Source: Azoarcus sp. (GTDB taxonomy: Bacteria > Pseudomonadota > Gammaproteobacteria > Burkholderiales > Rhodocyclaceae). Taken from it: DNA of 64,000 nt. The stretch lies in contig JAUSOD010000075.1 in the NCBI GenBank assembly GCA_030656215.1, forward strand, positions 1 to 64,000. The letters run 5' to 3'. This document shows positions 52,811 through 60,317 of this stretch, piece after piece; the stretch's first letter is position 1; every line of letters begins with the position of its first letter. Under the pieces are notes generated by a model. The model searched no databases and had not been told where the DNA came from. It saw only the letters and a program-made list of their open reading frames with translations. Both the position numbers and the translations under genes were made by a program.

Positions 52811-52856
52811 GTGCTTTCGCTCTAATTCGAAAAAGTATTGGGGGGCTGTGGCGGGC

Positions 52857-53897
52857 TCAGGGACGGACTTCGTAGACGCCGAGCTTCCTGTGTAGTGGAC
52901 TTTCGTCCGCGATGAAGATAAATGCAGCCTCGCTGCTGAATCCGTTGTGCAAGGTCACCGGGGTATAGCCCGGTGCGCAGCACGTATCAGCCGGGCCGAG
53001 TGTGAAAGCGGTACCGTCGACGTCGATCCGGGCACTGCCTTCGATGACGTGGAACACCATCGCCGGCGAGCGCACCGGCAGGGTCAGCGTCTCACCCGGG
53101 CGCAGCATCAGTGCCGAGTAACCGAGGATGTTCTGGCAGTCGGCGCCGGTCTCCGGATTGACGTAGGCGACTTGTACCGCTTCGGTCGGTGCCTGGGTCT
53201 GGGCGAGGCTCGTTAGCGCGGCCCGAGCCTCCACCCAGGGATAACGCAGCATCGGGTAACACCGATCGCTGCCGCGCGCGAACAGCGGCGAAGGCACCAG
53301 GCCACCGTGGGCGTAGTTGCGTTCGCCCAGGGTCGCGGTGACTTGCTGCTCCTTGCCCTCGGTGTGATATGAAGTTTCGGTGTAATAGACCAGCGGCAGG
53401 TCGAGCACGTCGAGCCACACTACAGGCCCGGTGCCGTCGTGACCATGTTCGTGCCACAGCCCAGTGGGGGTCAGGATCAGGTCGCCACGGCTCATCGGAC
53501 ACTTTTCGCCGTCGACCGTGGTATAGGCGCCTTCGCCTTCGACAATCATGCGCACTGCGTTGGGGGTGTGCTTGTGCGCCGGTGCCCACTCGCCCGGTAA
53601 CAACAACTGCATGCCGAGATAGATCGAAGCACTCGCCTGCATCTTCTCCAGGCCATGGCCGGGATTGGCGAGCACCAGCACGCGGCGCTCGGCCTTCTCA
53701 ATCGGAGTCAGTTCGCCTGCCTGCAGCAGCAGCGGACGCACTGTTGCATACGGCCAACATGTGGGGCGGGTACGCAGTGCGGGCTTGCCCGGCGGCAACA
53801 AGGCACGCAGGCTAGGCCACAGCGGAACCAGGTTCTGCGCAGTGAGGGCCTCACGGTATTCGTGAGGCAGATCTTCGAGAGCGCCAAGTTGTTGCAT
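52857..53897 (-). CDS. nagI: Gentisate 1,2-dioxygenase
   Basis: A 346-residue bicupin. The iron ligands are H108 and H110 in PAHKHTPNAVRM and H149 in GLWHEHGHDG, with the 41-residue spacing seen in characterised gentisate dioxygenases. The N-terminal LVPLWPSLRALLPPGKP and the second cupin ending VTLHNGFSSEAAFIFIADE are typical. It opens the ring of gentisate to maleylpyruvate. The three gentisate genes follow four acyl-CoA dehydrogenase genes in the same operon, linking beta-oxidation-like steps to aromatic ring cleavage. No gentisate-forming hydroxylase is seen in the window. Confidence 0.94.
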   Translation of the reverse strand: MQQLGALEDLPHEYREALTAQNLVPLWPSLRALLPPGKPALRTRPTCWPYATVRPLLLQAGELTPIEKAERRVLVLANPGHGLEKMQASASIYLGMQLLLPGEWAPAHKHTPNAVRMIVEGEGAYTTVDGEKCPMSRGDLILTPTGLWHEHGHDGTGPVVWLDVLDLPLVYYTETSYHTEGKEQQVTATLGERNYAHGGLVPSPLFARGSDRCYPMLRYPWVEARAALTSLAQTQAPTEAVQVAYVNPETGADCQNILGYSALMLRPGETLTLPVRSPAMVFHVIEGSARIDVDGTAFTLGPADTCCAPGYTPVTLHNGFSSEAAFIFIADESPLHRKLGVYEVRP

Positions 53898-53989
53898 AAA
53901 TTAACCCTCCTGGACAAGCAATTGGGATTGCGCCTTCCCGGTTTTCCGGGGCCGGCCGCAGCGGGCGAGCTTCACGCCTATTCAGGCCT

Positions 53990-54003
53990 CGGGATTAATC
54001 CCG
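53990..54003. other. Short perfect palindrome between ACAD and gentisate dioxygenase genes
   Basis: CGGGATTAATCCCG, ending six bases before the ACAD stop on the minus strand. It may be incidental or part of an mRNA processing hairpin in the 111-bp gap 53898-54008, which otherwise holds nothing. Confidence 0.25.
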
Positions 54004-54008
54004 ATTGA

Positions 54009-55154
54009 TCACGCAGCGCGCTTACGTTCAGCTTCGGCGAGGCGCTCGATATGGACGTGCGAACTGCCGAGCGCGTACTCGATGGTCGTCATCCGCTTGA
54101 AGTAATGCCCGATCACGTATTCCTCGGTCACTCCGATCCCGCCGTGCAACTGGATCGATTGTGCACAGACAAATTTTCCGCTCCGCCCGACGTGGGCCTT
54201 GGTCGCGGAAAGTGCAGCAGCACGCGCGTCCGTATGGCTGCTCATCGCCGCCAGCGCCCGGTGCAGCATGCTGCGCGCGAGTTCAAGTTCGATGAGCATC
54301 TCGCTCATGCGATGCTGCAGAACCTGGAAAGTGCTCAGAGCGACGCCGAACTGTTTGCGCATCTTGATGTAGTCGCGGGTGATCCACAGCGCCTTTTCCA
54401 TTACACCGACCGCCTCCGCGCATAGGGCGACGGTGGCGTGGGCGTGACCTTCATCGAGTGCAGCAAAAGCCTGTCCGAGCGCGCCGATGATGGAGTCTTC
54501 ACCCACCTCAACGTCACGCAGTTCGATATCGGCGCACCAGCGGTTGTCAATCAGGCGAATATTGCGCACTGTCATGCCGTCAGCACCCGGATCAACAACG
54601 AACAGGGTGATGCCGTAACGGTCTTCCACAGCGCCCGCAGTACGCGCCGAAACGATGAATCGATCGGCGATGTTACCGCCGACGACCAACGACTTGCGCC
54701 CGCTTAGTCTCCACCGTCCGGGCGAAGACTCCACTGCAGTTGTCGACACGAACTCGACCGTGCCCCGCGCCTCGGGTTCGTTGTGCGCCAGCACCGGCCG
54801 CGCCTCACCTGCAACAATGGCGGGCAGGAGTACCTCCGACCACAGGCTGTCGCTGCTCGCCGCGATCGTCTGCGCCGCAAGTACTCCGATCGCCCAGTAG
54901 GGCTCAAGGAACAGCACCCGCCCCATTTCTTCCATCAGGATCGCGGTCTCGATCGCCCCGCCACCAAATCCGCCCTGCTCCTCCGACAGCGACACCCCGA
55001 ACCATCCCAGGTCGGCGAGCGTCGCCCAACGCGTCACATCGAAACTGCCGTTGTCGATCAATGGCTGACGGTGCTCGAATGCGCAGTTCGTTTCCAGGAA
55101 GCGCCGTGCGCTGTCCTTAAGCATTTGCTGCTCACCACTAAGTTGAAAATCCAT
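54009..55154 (-). CDS. Acyl-CoA dehydrogenase, small-subunit type
   Basis: 381 residues from ATG 55154 behind GGAG, overlapping the end of the upstream dehydrogenase slightly or abutting it; a TTG two codons earlier is an alternative. The ACAD fold is clear: GWFGVSLSEEQGGFGGG, ITRDYIKMRKQFGVALSTFQ and QLHGGIGVTEEYVIGHYFKR. The middle domain lacks the strong TEPxAGSD motif; AHNEPEARGTVEFV takes its place. It resembles the small subunits of heteromeric dehydrogenases (pimeloyl-CoA dehydrogenase or ChsE2 type) and probably pairs with the large subunit encoded just upstream. Confidence 0.9.
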   Translation of the reverse strand: MDFQLSGEQQMLKDSARRFLETNCAFEHRQPLIDNGSFDVTRWATLADLGWFGVSLSEEQGGFGGGAIETAILMEEMGRVLFLEPYWAIGVLAAQTIAASSDSLWSEVLLPAIVAGEARPVLAHNEPEARGTVEFVSTTAVESSPGRWRLSGRKSLVVGGNIADRFIVSARTAGAVEDRYGITLFVVDPGADGMTVRNIRLIDNRWCADIELRDVEVGEDSIIGALGQAFAALDEGHAHATVALCAEAVGVMEKALWITRDYIKMRKQFGVALSTFQVLQHRMSEMLIELELARSMLHRALAAMSSHTDARAAALSATKAHVGRSGKFVCAQSIQLHGGIGVTEEYVIGHYFKRMTTIEYALGSSHVHIERLAEAERKRAA

Positions 55155-55156
55155 GC

Positions 55157-56353
55157 TCAAAGCTCCAAGAAGGTTTTCGCGATGATGGTGCGCTGAACTT
55201 CGTTCGCACCACCGTAAATGGTGGTGGCGCGACGGTACATGTAGTCGGCGACGATGCCAGGGGCGTAAGCGGGCCCCGGCGGCCAGCCAACATCACTCAC
55301 CGCCTGGTCGCGCGGATCGGCATAGAAGTAGGCGGCGTGATCGCCCAAGGCCTCGACCTGCATCTCGCCAATCTTCTGCAACAGCTCCGAGCCGCGAACC
55401 TTGAGCAATGAACCCACTGGCAGCGTGGTTCCACCCTTGCGTTCGTACAGCGCGCGCAGGGTGAGCCACTCGAGCGCCTGCAAATCGATTTCCAGTTGGG
55501 CGAGGCGCGCAGCAAAGCCCGGTGCATCGATCAGGCGTCTACCATTACTGCGCGCGCAGCCGGCAAGCGCACGCAGTTGCGCGAGGTAACGTTTGTTGCG
55601 TGGCCATTCGGCGCTGAACGCGCGCTCCATATCAAGCAGGTACTTGGCGTAGGTCCACCCCTTGCCTTCCTCGCCGACGAGGTAGCGCACCGGGGTGCGC
55701 ACGTTATCGAAGAAGACTTCATTCAGGGTATGGCACTCGCCGATGTCGATGATCGGACGGATCGTGACTCCCGGCGCGTTCTTGTCCACCAACACCATCG
55801 AGATGCCGCGCTGTTTTGCTTCCGGGTCGGTCTTGACCAGCACGAAGATCATCTCCGCGGTCTCGACGTAGGAGGTCCAGATCTTCTGCCCGTTGATGAC
55901 ATAATCGTCACCGTCTCTAACTGCGGTCGTGCGCAGCGAGCCGAGGTCGGAGCCCGCGTTGGGCTCGGAGAAACCCTGCCCCCAGAACACGTCTCCGTTC
56001 AGGATCTTGGGACCGAACTCCTGTTTCAGCGCTGCGCTGCCAAAGTTCATGATCACCGGACCGATCATCTTGAACCCGGCGGTGTCGATCGGGGGCGCCC
56101 CCGCCATGAAGCATTCGTCCTCGAAAATGAACTGGCGTATTGGCGTCCAGCCGGTACCGCCCCATTCCTGCGGCCAGTTCTGCCCGGACCAGCCTTTCTT
56201 GTTCAGGATGCGCGTCCACTCGCGTTGATCGTCGCGCAGAAAATGATAGTTGCGCAGCGTGCGTGCAGCCATCTCGGGCGGCAGGTTTTCGCGCACGAAG
56301 GTTCGCACTTCCTCGCGAAATGCCAAGTCGGCTGGATCAATATCGAAATTCAT
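55157..56353 (-). CDS. Acyl-CoA dehydrogenase, large-subunit type
   Basis: 398 residues with FSEPNAGSDLGSLRTTA, NGQKIWTSYVETAEMIFVLV and the C-terminal TTIYGGANEVQRTIIAKTFLEL. The residue before GGAN is not Glu, so the catalytic base must come from another helix, as in ChsE-type and long-chain enzymes. Large and small genes are adjacent here and again at 56414/57636, giving two alpha/beta pairs. Each pair would oxidise a different acyl-CoA intermediate and feed ETF and the ETF-QO at 1791. Confidence 0.92.
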   Translation of the reverse strand: MNFDIDPADLAFREEVRTFVRENLPPEMAARTLRNYHFLRDDQREWTRILNKKGWSGQNWPQEWGGTGWTPIRQFIFEDECFMAGAPPIDTAGFKMIGPVIMNFGSAALKQEFGPKILNGDVFWGQGFSEPNAGSDLGSLRTTAVRDGDDYVINGQKIWTSYVETAEMIFVLVKTDPEAKQRGISMVLVDKNAPGVTIRPIIDIGECHTLNEVFFDNVRTPVRYLVGEEGKGWTYAKYLLDMERAFSAEWPRNKRYLAQLRALAGCARSNGRRLIDAPGFAARLAQLEIDLQALEWLTLRALYERKGGTTLPVGSLLKVRGSELLQKIGEMQVEALGDHAAYFYADPRDQAVSDVGWPPGPAYAPGIVADYMYRRATTIYGGANEVQRTIIAKTFLEL

Positions 56354-56413
56354 AAAGACTCCTGGATACGGCGCCCGATCGCCCTCGCAAACGCAAGGCG
56401 TCGGACGTTAAGT

Positions 56414-57622
56414 TCAACTTTGATTGAACGGCAGCCCCTTGTCGGGCCGATAGTCCTGTGGCAAGCCGAGAATGCGCTCGGCCAGGGTATTGATCAGCAC
56501 CTCGTCGGTGCCGCCCGCGATGCGCAGACTGGGGTCCATCCAGGAGCGCGCAAAATCGGTGACCTGCGAGGCGTCAGGGTTGAAGCGGGCACCGTTGGCC
56601 CCGCGCAAATCGAGTGCGAGCGCACCCAGGCGCTGGCGCGTGCGACCGAGGAGCAGCTTGCGGATTGCCCCCTCCGGCCCTGGCTCCTTGCCTGCGGCCA
56701 TCGCGGTTACCGCACGGCGATGAATGGAGCGAAGGCCCTGGCGCTCAACAAAAGCCTGCGCGATCGCCGTGCGCACCTCGCCATCCTCAAGCGCGGGGCG
56801 GCCATTGATCCGTGAGTGGCGGGCGAGCTCGACGAAGGCTTCAAGCGTCGGCCCATAGCCGGACTCGTCGGTCACTGCATAGCGCTCGATCATCAGGGTT
56901 TCGACCGCAACCTTGAAACCCTGCCCCACGCCACCAAGGCGTTGGACGTCGGGTATGAACACATCGTCGAAGAACACTTCGTTCAGATCCGGCTCGTTTA
57001 CCAGACGCCGGATCGGGCGCACAGTGATGCCGGGCGTTTTCATATCCAGGAAGAAATAGGTCAGGCCAGCGTGTTTGGGCACGGTGGGGTCGGTACGGGC
57101 AATCACCACACCCCAGTCGGCAACCTGGGCCCAGCTTGTCCAAACCTTCTGTCCATTCAGCACCCAACCGTCGCCGCGCCGCTCTGCGCGCAACCGCAAA
57201 GCGGCGAGATCGGTGCCGGCGGCCGGTTCGGAGAACAGCTGGCACCAGATGTGCTCGCCGCGGATGGCCGGCGGCCCCAAGCGGCGGCGATAATCCTCCG
57301 GCGCATGGCGGAGCATGATCGGCACCGGGTTGCTCAGACTGACTGAGAAATAGAGCAGCGGCAGGTCATAGCGCATCTCCTCTTCGGAGAACACGATCTT
57401 TTCCAGTTCGGTACGGCCGGCGCCGCCGTATTCACGCGGCAGGGTGATCCCCGCATAACCATGCTTGGCCTTCAGCGCCTGCCAGTCGCGCGCGAGTTGG
57501 AGATCCTCTTCGCCCGACCGCCCCTCGCGTGCGGCCCCCGCAAAGCGCGGCGCGTGTTCCGCGAGCCAGGCCACGGCCTGTTCGCGGTAGGCCTTGAGAT
57601 CCGGAATATGTTGTTGCTGCAT
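56414..57622 (-). CDS. Acyl-CoA dehydrogenase, large-subunit type
   Basis: 402 residues from ATG 57622 behind GAGGAGAGG; the open frame to 58117 overlaps the upstream gene and is shadow. Motifs: YAGITLPREYGGAGRTELEK, LFSEPAAGTDLAALRLR, NGQKVWTSWAQVADWGVVIA and RIAGGTDEVLINTLAERILG. It pairs with the small subunit at 57636, whose stop lies 14 bp before this start. Conservation of the flavin and substrate motifs indicates an active subunit; the substrate is unknown. Confidence 0.92.
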   Translation of the reverse strand: MQQQHIPDLKAYREQAVAWLAEHAPRFAGAAREGRSGEEDLQLARDWQALKAKHGYAGITLPREYGGAGRTELEKIVFSEEEMRYDLPLLYFSVSLSNPVPIMLRHAPEDYRRRLGPPAIRGEHIWCQLFSEPAAGTDLAALRLRAERRGDGWVLNGQKVWTSWAQVADWGVVIARTDPTVPKHAGLTYFFLDMKTPGITVRPIRRLVNEPDLNEVFFDDVFIPDVQRLGGVGQGFKVAVETLMIERYAVTDESGYGPTLEAFVELARHSRINGRPALEDGEVRTAIAQAFVERQGLRSIHRRAVTAMAAGKEPGPEGAIRKLLLGRTRQRLGALALDLRGANGARFNPDASQVTDFARSWMDPSLRIAGGTDEVLINTLAERILGLPQDYRPDKGLPFNQS

Positions 57623-57635
57623 GGCCTCTCCTCGA

Positions 57636-58739
57636 TCAGGCTGCGGACGCGAAGCCGCTTTCGGCAAGCAGCCGTTCGCGCCACATGATCGCGGCACCGA
57701 GCTCGATCCCCAGTGCACGCGAACGACGGTAGTGATGGTGCGGCAAGGCCTCCCAGGTGACGCCGATCGCGCCGTGAGTCTGGATGTTCTCGCGCGCGGA
57801 AACTTCATAGGCGTCGGTGGCGGCAACGCGGGCCGAGGCCGCAAGCCCCAGCCACGATGGATCGCCCTGTTCGAGCGCGGCCAGCGCATCGAGTGCGCAC
57901 CCGCGTGCCAGTTCGATGCGGATATACATATCGGCGAGCTTGCCCTTGATCGCCTGGAAGCGGCCGATGGGCTGACCAAACGCCTTGCGCTCAAGTGCAT
58001 AGTCGCGTGCCATTTCGAGGCAGGTCTGCGCGCCACCGATCTGCTCGAATGCCGTGGCCAGCGCGGCCAAACTGGCTGCGCGCCAGAACGCAGTGCGTGC
58101 TTCATTACCGGTGGCAAGTACCCGCACGCGCGCGCCGTCGAAACTCAGTTCCGCCGCAGCCCGGCTGTTGTCGATCGCACAACTGGGCGTGCGGCTAACT
58201 GCGGGCTGGGCGAGTGCCACCAGCAGCAAACTGAAGGTCTCGCCGTCCTGTGCCGCCACTAAGGCGTAATCGGCGCTGGCGGCAAACGGAGTGAGTGCGC
58301 TCGTGCCGTGCAGCAGTGCACCACGCAGATGCAGTTCGGGCGGGTCCGCCAGCCCAGCGTCATCAGTTCGCGCCAGTGCGAGGCACGCGTAGCGCGCACC
58401 GGACACCAGCGCCGCACCATCCTCTTGGTGCACGGCACGGTCGGCGTGGGCGAAAATCAGTTGTGCCGCAACCGCGCTCGGGACCAGTGGCAGCGATGCG
58501 GTCTTGCGTCCCGACTCTTCGGCCAGCACACACAGCCCCCGCCACCCCAGCCCAAGGCCGTCGTGCTCCTCGGCCACCGCAATCGCCGGCCAGCCGAACT
58601 CGATCACGCTCGCCCAGGTACGCCCGTCGAAACTGCCCGGCGCCTCCAGCAGCGCCCGCAAATATTCGGGATCCATCGCGTCGTTGAGGAAACGCTGCGC
58701 CTGCTCGCGCACCATTGCGTAGTCTTCGTTCTCGTTCAT
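57636..58739 (-). CDS. Acyl-CoA dehydrogenase, small-subunit type
   Basis: 367 residues, shorter than usual, with GWPAIAVAEEHDGLGLGWRG, DYALERKAFGQPIGRFQAIK and NIQTHGAIGVTWEALPHHHY. The middle beta-domain is weakly conserved and lacks the TEP motif, as expected for the partner subunit of a heterotetrameric dehydrogenase. It is the second gene of the operon, after DUF35, and precedes the matching large subunit. Confidence 0.9.
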   Translation of the reverse strand: MNENEDYAMVREQAQRFLNDAMDPEYLRALLEAPGSFDGRTWASVIEFGWPAIAVAEEHDGLGLGWRGLCVLAEESGRKTASLPLVPSAVAAQLIFAHADRAVHQEDGAALVSGARYACLALARTDDAGLADPPELHLRGALLHGTSALTPFAASADYALVAAQDGETFSLLLVALAQPAVSRTPSCAIDNSRAAAELSFDGARVRVLATGNEARTAFWRAASLAALATAFEQIGGAQTCLEMARDYALERKAFGQPIGRFQAIKGKLADMYIRIELARGCALDALAALEQGDPSWLGLAASARVAATDAYEVSARENIQTHGAIGVTWEALPHHHYRRSRALGIELGAAIMWRERLLAESGFASAA

Positions 58740-58749
58740 GGCGGCCTCT

Positions 58750-59157
58750 TCAATTCTCTACCGGCGTAAACAGCGGCAAGTAAACTTCCTCGATCTGTTC
58801 GAAAACCACCTTGACGCGCTGACCGATATGCACGTCCTCGACCGGAATCCCGATGATGTTGGTGGTGAGATTCAGTCCCTTCTGCTCGTCAAGGCCAACG
58901 ATCGCTACCACATAGGGCACCGGCACCCCAGGTGTCCACGGCTGGTAGTTGATCGTCACCGCCTCGACGGTTGCGAGACCGGTCAGCGCCTCCGCGGCGA
59001 GATCGCGGCTGAGACATTCGGAACAAATCACCCCGGCAGGATGCAGCCAGTGACCACACGACCGGCAACGCTGCATACGCAACTGGCCATCGGCGCCACT
59101 CGTCCAGAAGGGACGATTAAGCTCGTTGAGCTGTGGAAGAGGTCTAAATGAAGTCAT
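58750..59157 (-). CDS. DUF35 OB-fold / zinc-ribbon acyl-CoA-associated protein
   Basis: 135 residues with a rubredoxin-like zinc ribbon, C31-x2-C34 and C45-x2-C48 (CRSCGHWLHPAGVICSEC), followed by an OB-fold (VEAVTINYQPW, VPYVVAIVGLDEQ, GQRVKVVFE). DUF35 proteins partner thiolase-fold enzymes such as Ltp2 and acetoacetyl-CoA synthases and help bind acyl-CoA. The likely partner is the Cys-less thiolase-like protein at 5382-6563, or the SCP-x thiolase at 11736, both far away but under the same operator. It is the first gene of the long operon behind operator L. Confidence 0.92.
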   Translation of the reverse strand: MTSFRPLPQLNELNRPFWTSGADGQLRMQRCRSCGHWLHPAGVICSECLSRDLAAEALTGLATVEAVTINYQPWTPGVPVPYVVAIVGLDEQKGLNLTTNIIGIPVEDVHIGQRVKVVFEQIEEVYLPLFTPVEN

Positions 59158-59228
59158 CGCGGATGTACTCTGTCTGGCACGGTTTATTCAGGCGCCTGCA
59201 CCTGAACTGGAGACTCGGCTGCACGTTA

Positions 59229-59249
59229 AAACTGTTGTTTTGTCAGTTT
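59229..59249. promoter_or_regulatory. Island operator copy L
   Basis: AAACTGT-TGTTTTG-TCAGTTT, 72 bp upstream of the DUF35 ATG at 59157. It probably controls the eight-gene DUF35-ACAD-gentisate operon. Arms match copy J in 13 of 14 positions. Confidence 0.8.
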
Positions 59250-59350
59250 TATATCACTATGCGGTCGAACCCTGCAACGTATTTCTTCATTCACCAGTCG
59301 GTCCGGCAGCGGCCGGCAGGTACCGCGCATGGCCCAGCGCAGTCTGATCC

Positions 59351-60145
59351 CTAGTGTTTCGCGAGCGTGCTCGACAAACCGCGCAGCGACACCATACTCA
59401 CCCCCCCATCGACCAGCAGGCTGCTGCCCGTAATGTATGCCGCATCGGCGGATGCAAGGAAGAGCGCCGCAGCTGCAATTTCGTGCGGCTCACCCGGACG
59501 CGGCACCGGAATGTGCTCCGCCATGGCGGCGACCTGCTCCACATTGAGCGTGGCCTTGAGCCGATCAGATGCGATCATCCCCGGCTCGATCACATTCACC
59601 AGAATGTTCATCGGCGCAAATTCCAGCGCCAACCCCCGGGCGAAGGCATTCAAATATGCCTTGCTGGCACCGTAGGCAATCAGCCCCGGCATGAAGGTGC
59701 GGTTCGCCATCGCTGACGAGATGTAGATCAGCCGGCCCTTGTCAGCCGCACTTGCGAGGTGCGGCGCAGCATGTTTTGCAATCGAGAACAGCGAGTGGAT
59801 ATTGCTCCGGATCAGGTAATCGAAATCCTCGTCCTTCATGTCCACGACCAGTCCATGAGCGTTGTCGGCGGCACAGTGCACAACGACGTCGATCCCTCCA
59901 TGATCACGCACCGCATGCGCGAACATAGCCTTCACCTCGGCCCCGTTGGAGACGTCACCGGTGACCAGGCTCGCCTTGCCGCCACGCGAACGGATCGCCT
60001 CCACCGTGGCTTCACCGTAGCGTGAAGTCCGCGCCGATACCACCACGGTTGCGCCCTCGTCAGCAAAAGCCTCCGCCATCGCACGCCCCATGCCGCGCCC
60101 ACCCCCGGTCACCAACACGACCTTGCCTTCATAACGACGACTCAT
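59351..60145 (-). CDS. SDR family oxidoreductase
   Basis: 264 residues from ATG 60145 behind AGGAG; the open frame to 60280 crosses operator M and is shadow. Motifs: TGGGRGMGRAMAEAF, HCAADNAHG replacing NNAG, YISSAMANRTFMPGL and YGASKAYLNAFARGL. It diverges from the OYE-like reductase and likely works on the same ring intermediates. The substrate is unknown. Confidence 0.9.
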   Translation of the reverse strand: MSRRYEGKVVLVTGGGRGMGRAMAEAFADEGATVVVSARTSRYGEATVEAIRSRGGKASLVTGDVSNGAEVKAMFAHAVRDHGGIDVVVHCAADNAHGLVVDMKDEDFDYLIRSNIHSLFSIAKHAAPHLASAADKGRLIYISSAMANRTFMPGLIAYGASKAYLNAFARGLALEFAPMNILVNVIEPGMIASDRLKATLNVEQVAAMAEHIPVPRPGEPHEIAAAALFLASADAAYITGSSLLVDGGVSMVSLRGLSSTLAKH

Positions 60146-60207
60146 GCTTGCTCTCCTATTTTGGAACATTGACCAGTTTGTTGTTGACGCATCCCGGGTT
60201 TTGGCTA

Positions 60208-60228
60208 AAACTGACATTTCGTCATTTA
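60208..60228. promoter_or_regulatory. Island operator copy M
   Basis: AAACTGA-CATTTCG-TCATTTA, 63 bp upstream of the SDR ATG (60145) and 90 bp upstream of the divergent reductase ATG (60318). The left arm is perfect and the right arm has two changes. Confidence 0.68.
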
Positions 60229-60317
60229 AGATTGCGCCCGGATGGCACTGGCTGTCAACCCAGAGCGCAGTCTCAGGCATCGGCGCTGATCGCTCCCTCC
60301 AAACTCAAGGCGACACC

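Noticed and set aside
55496-56815. 439-codon plus frame across two ACAD genes
   Set aside because: Spans the junction of two conserved minus-strand genes, so it cannot be a real gene product.
3572-60228. KstR, FadR or PsrA binding sites
   Set aside because: The arms CTGW-N7-WCAG with 21-bp layout do not match the consensus sites of those regulators as I remember them.
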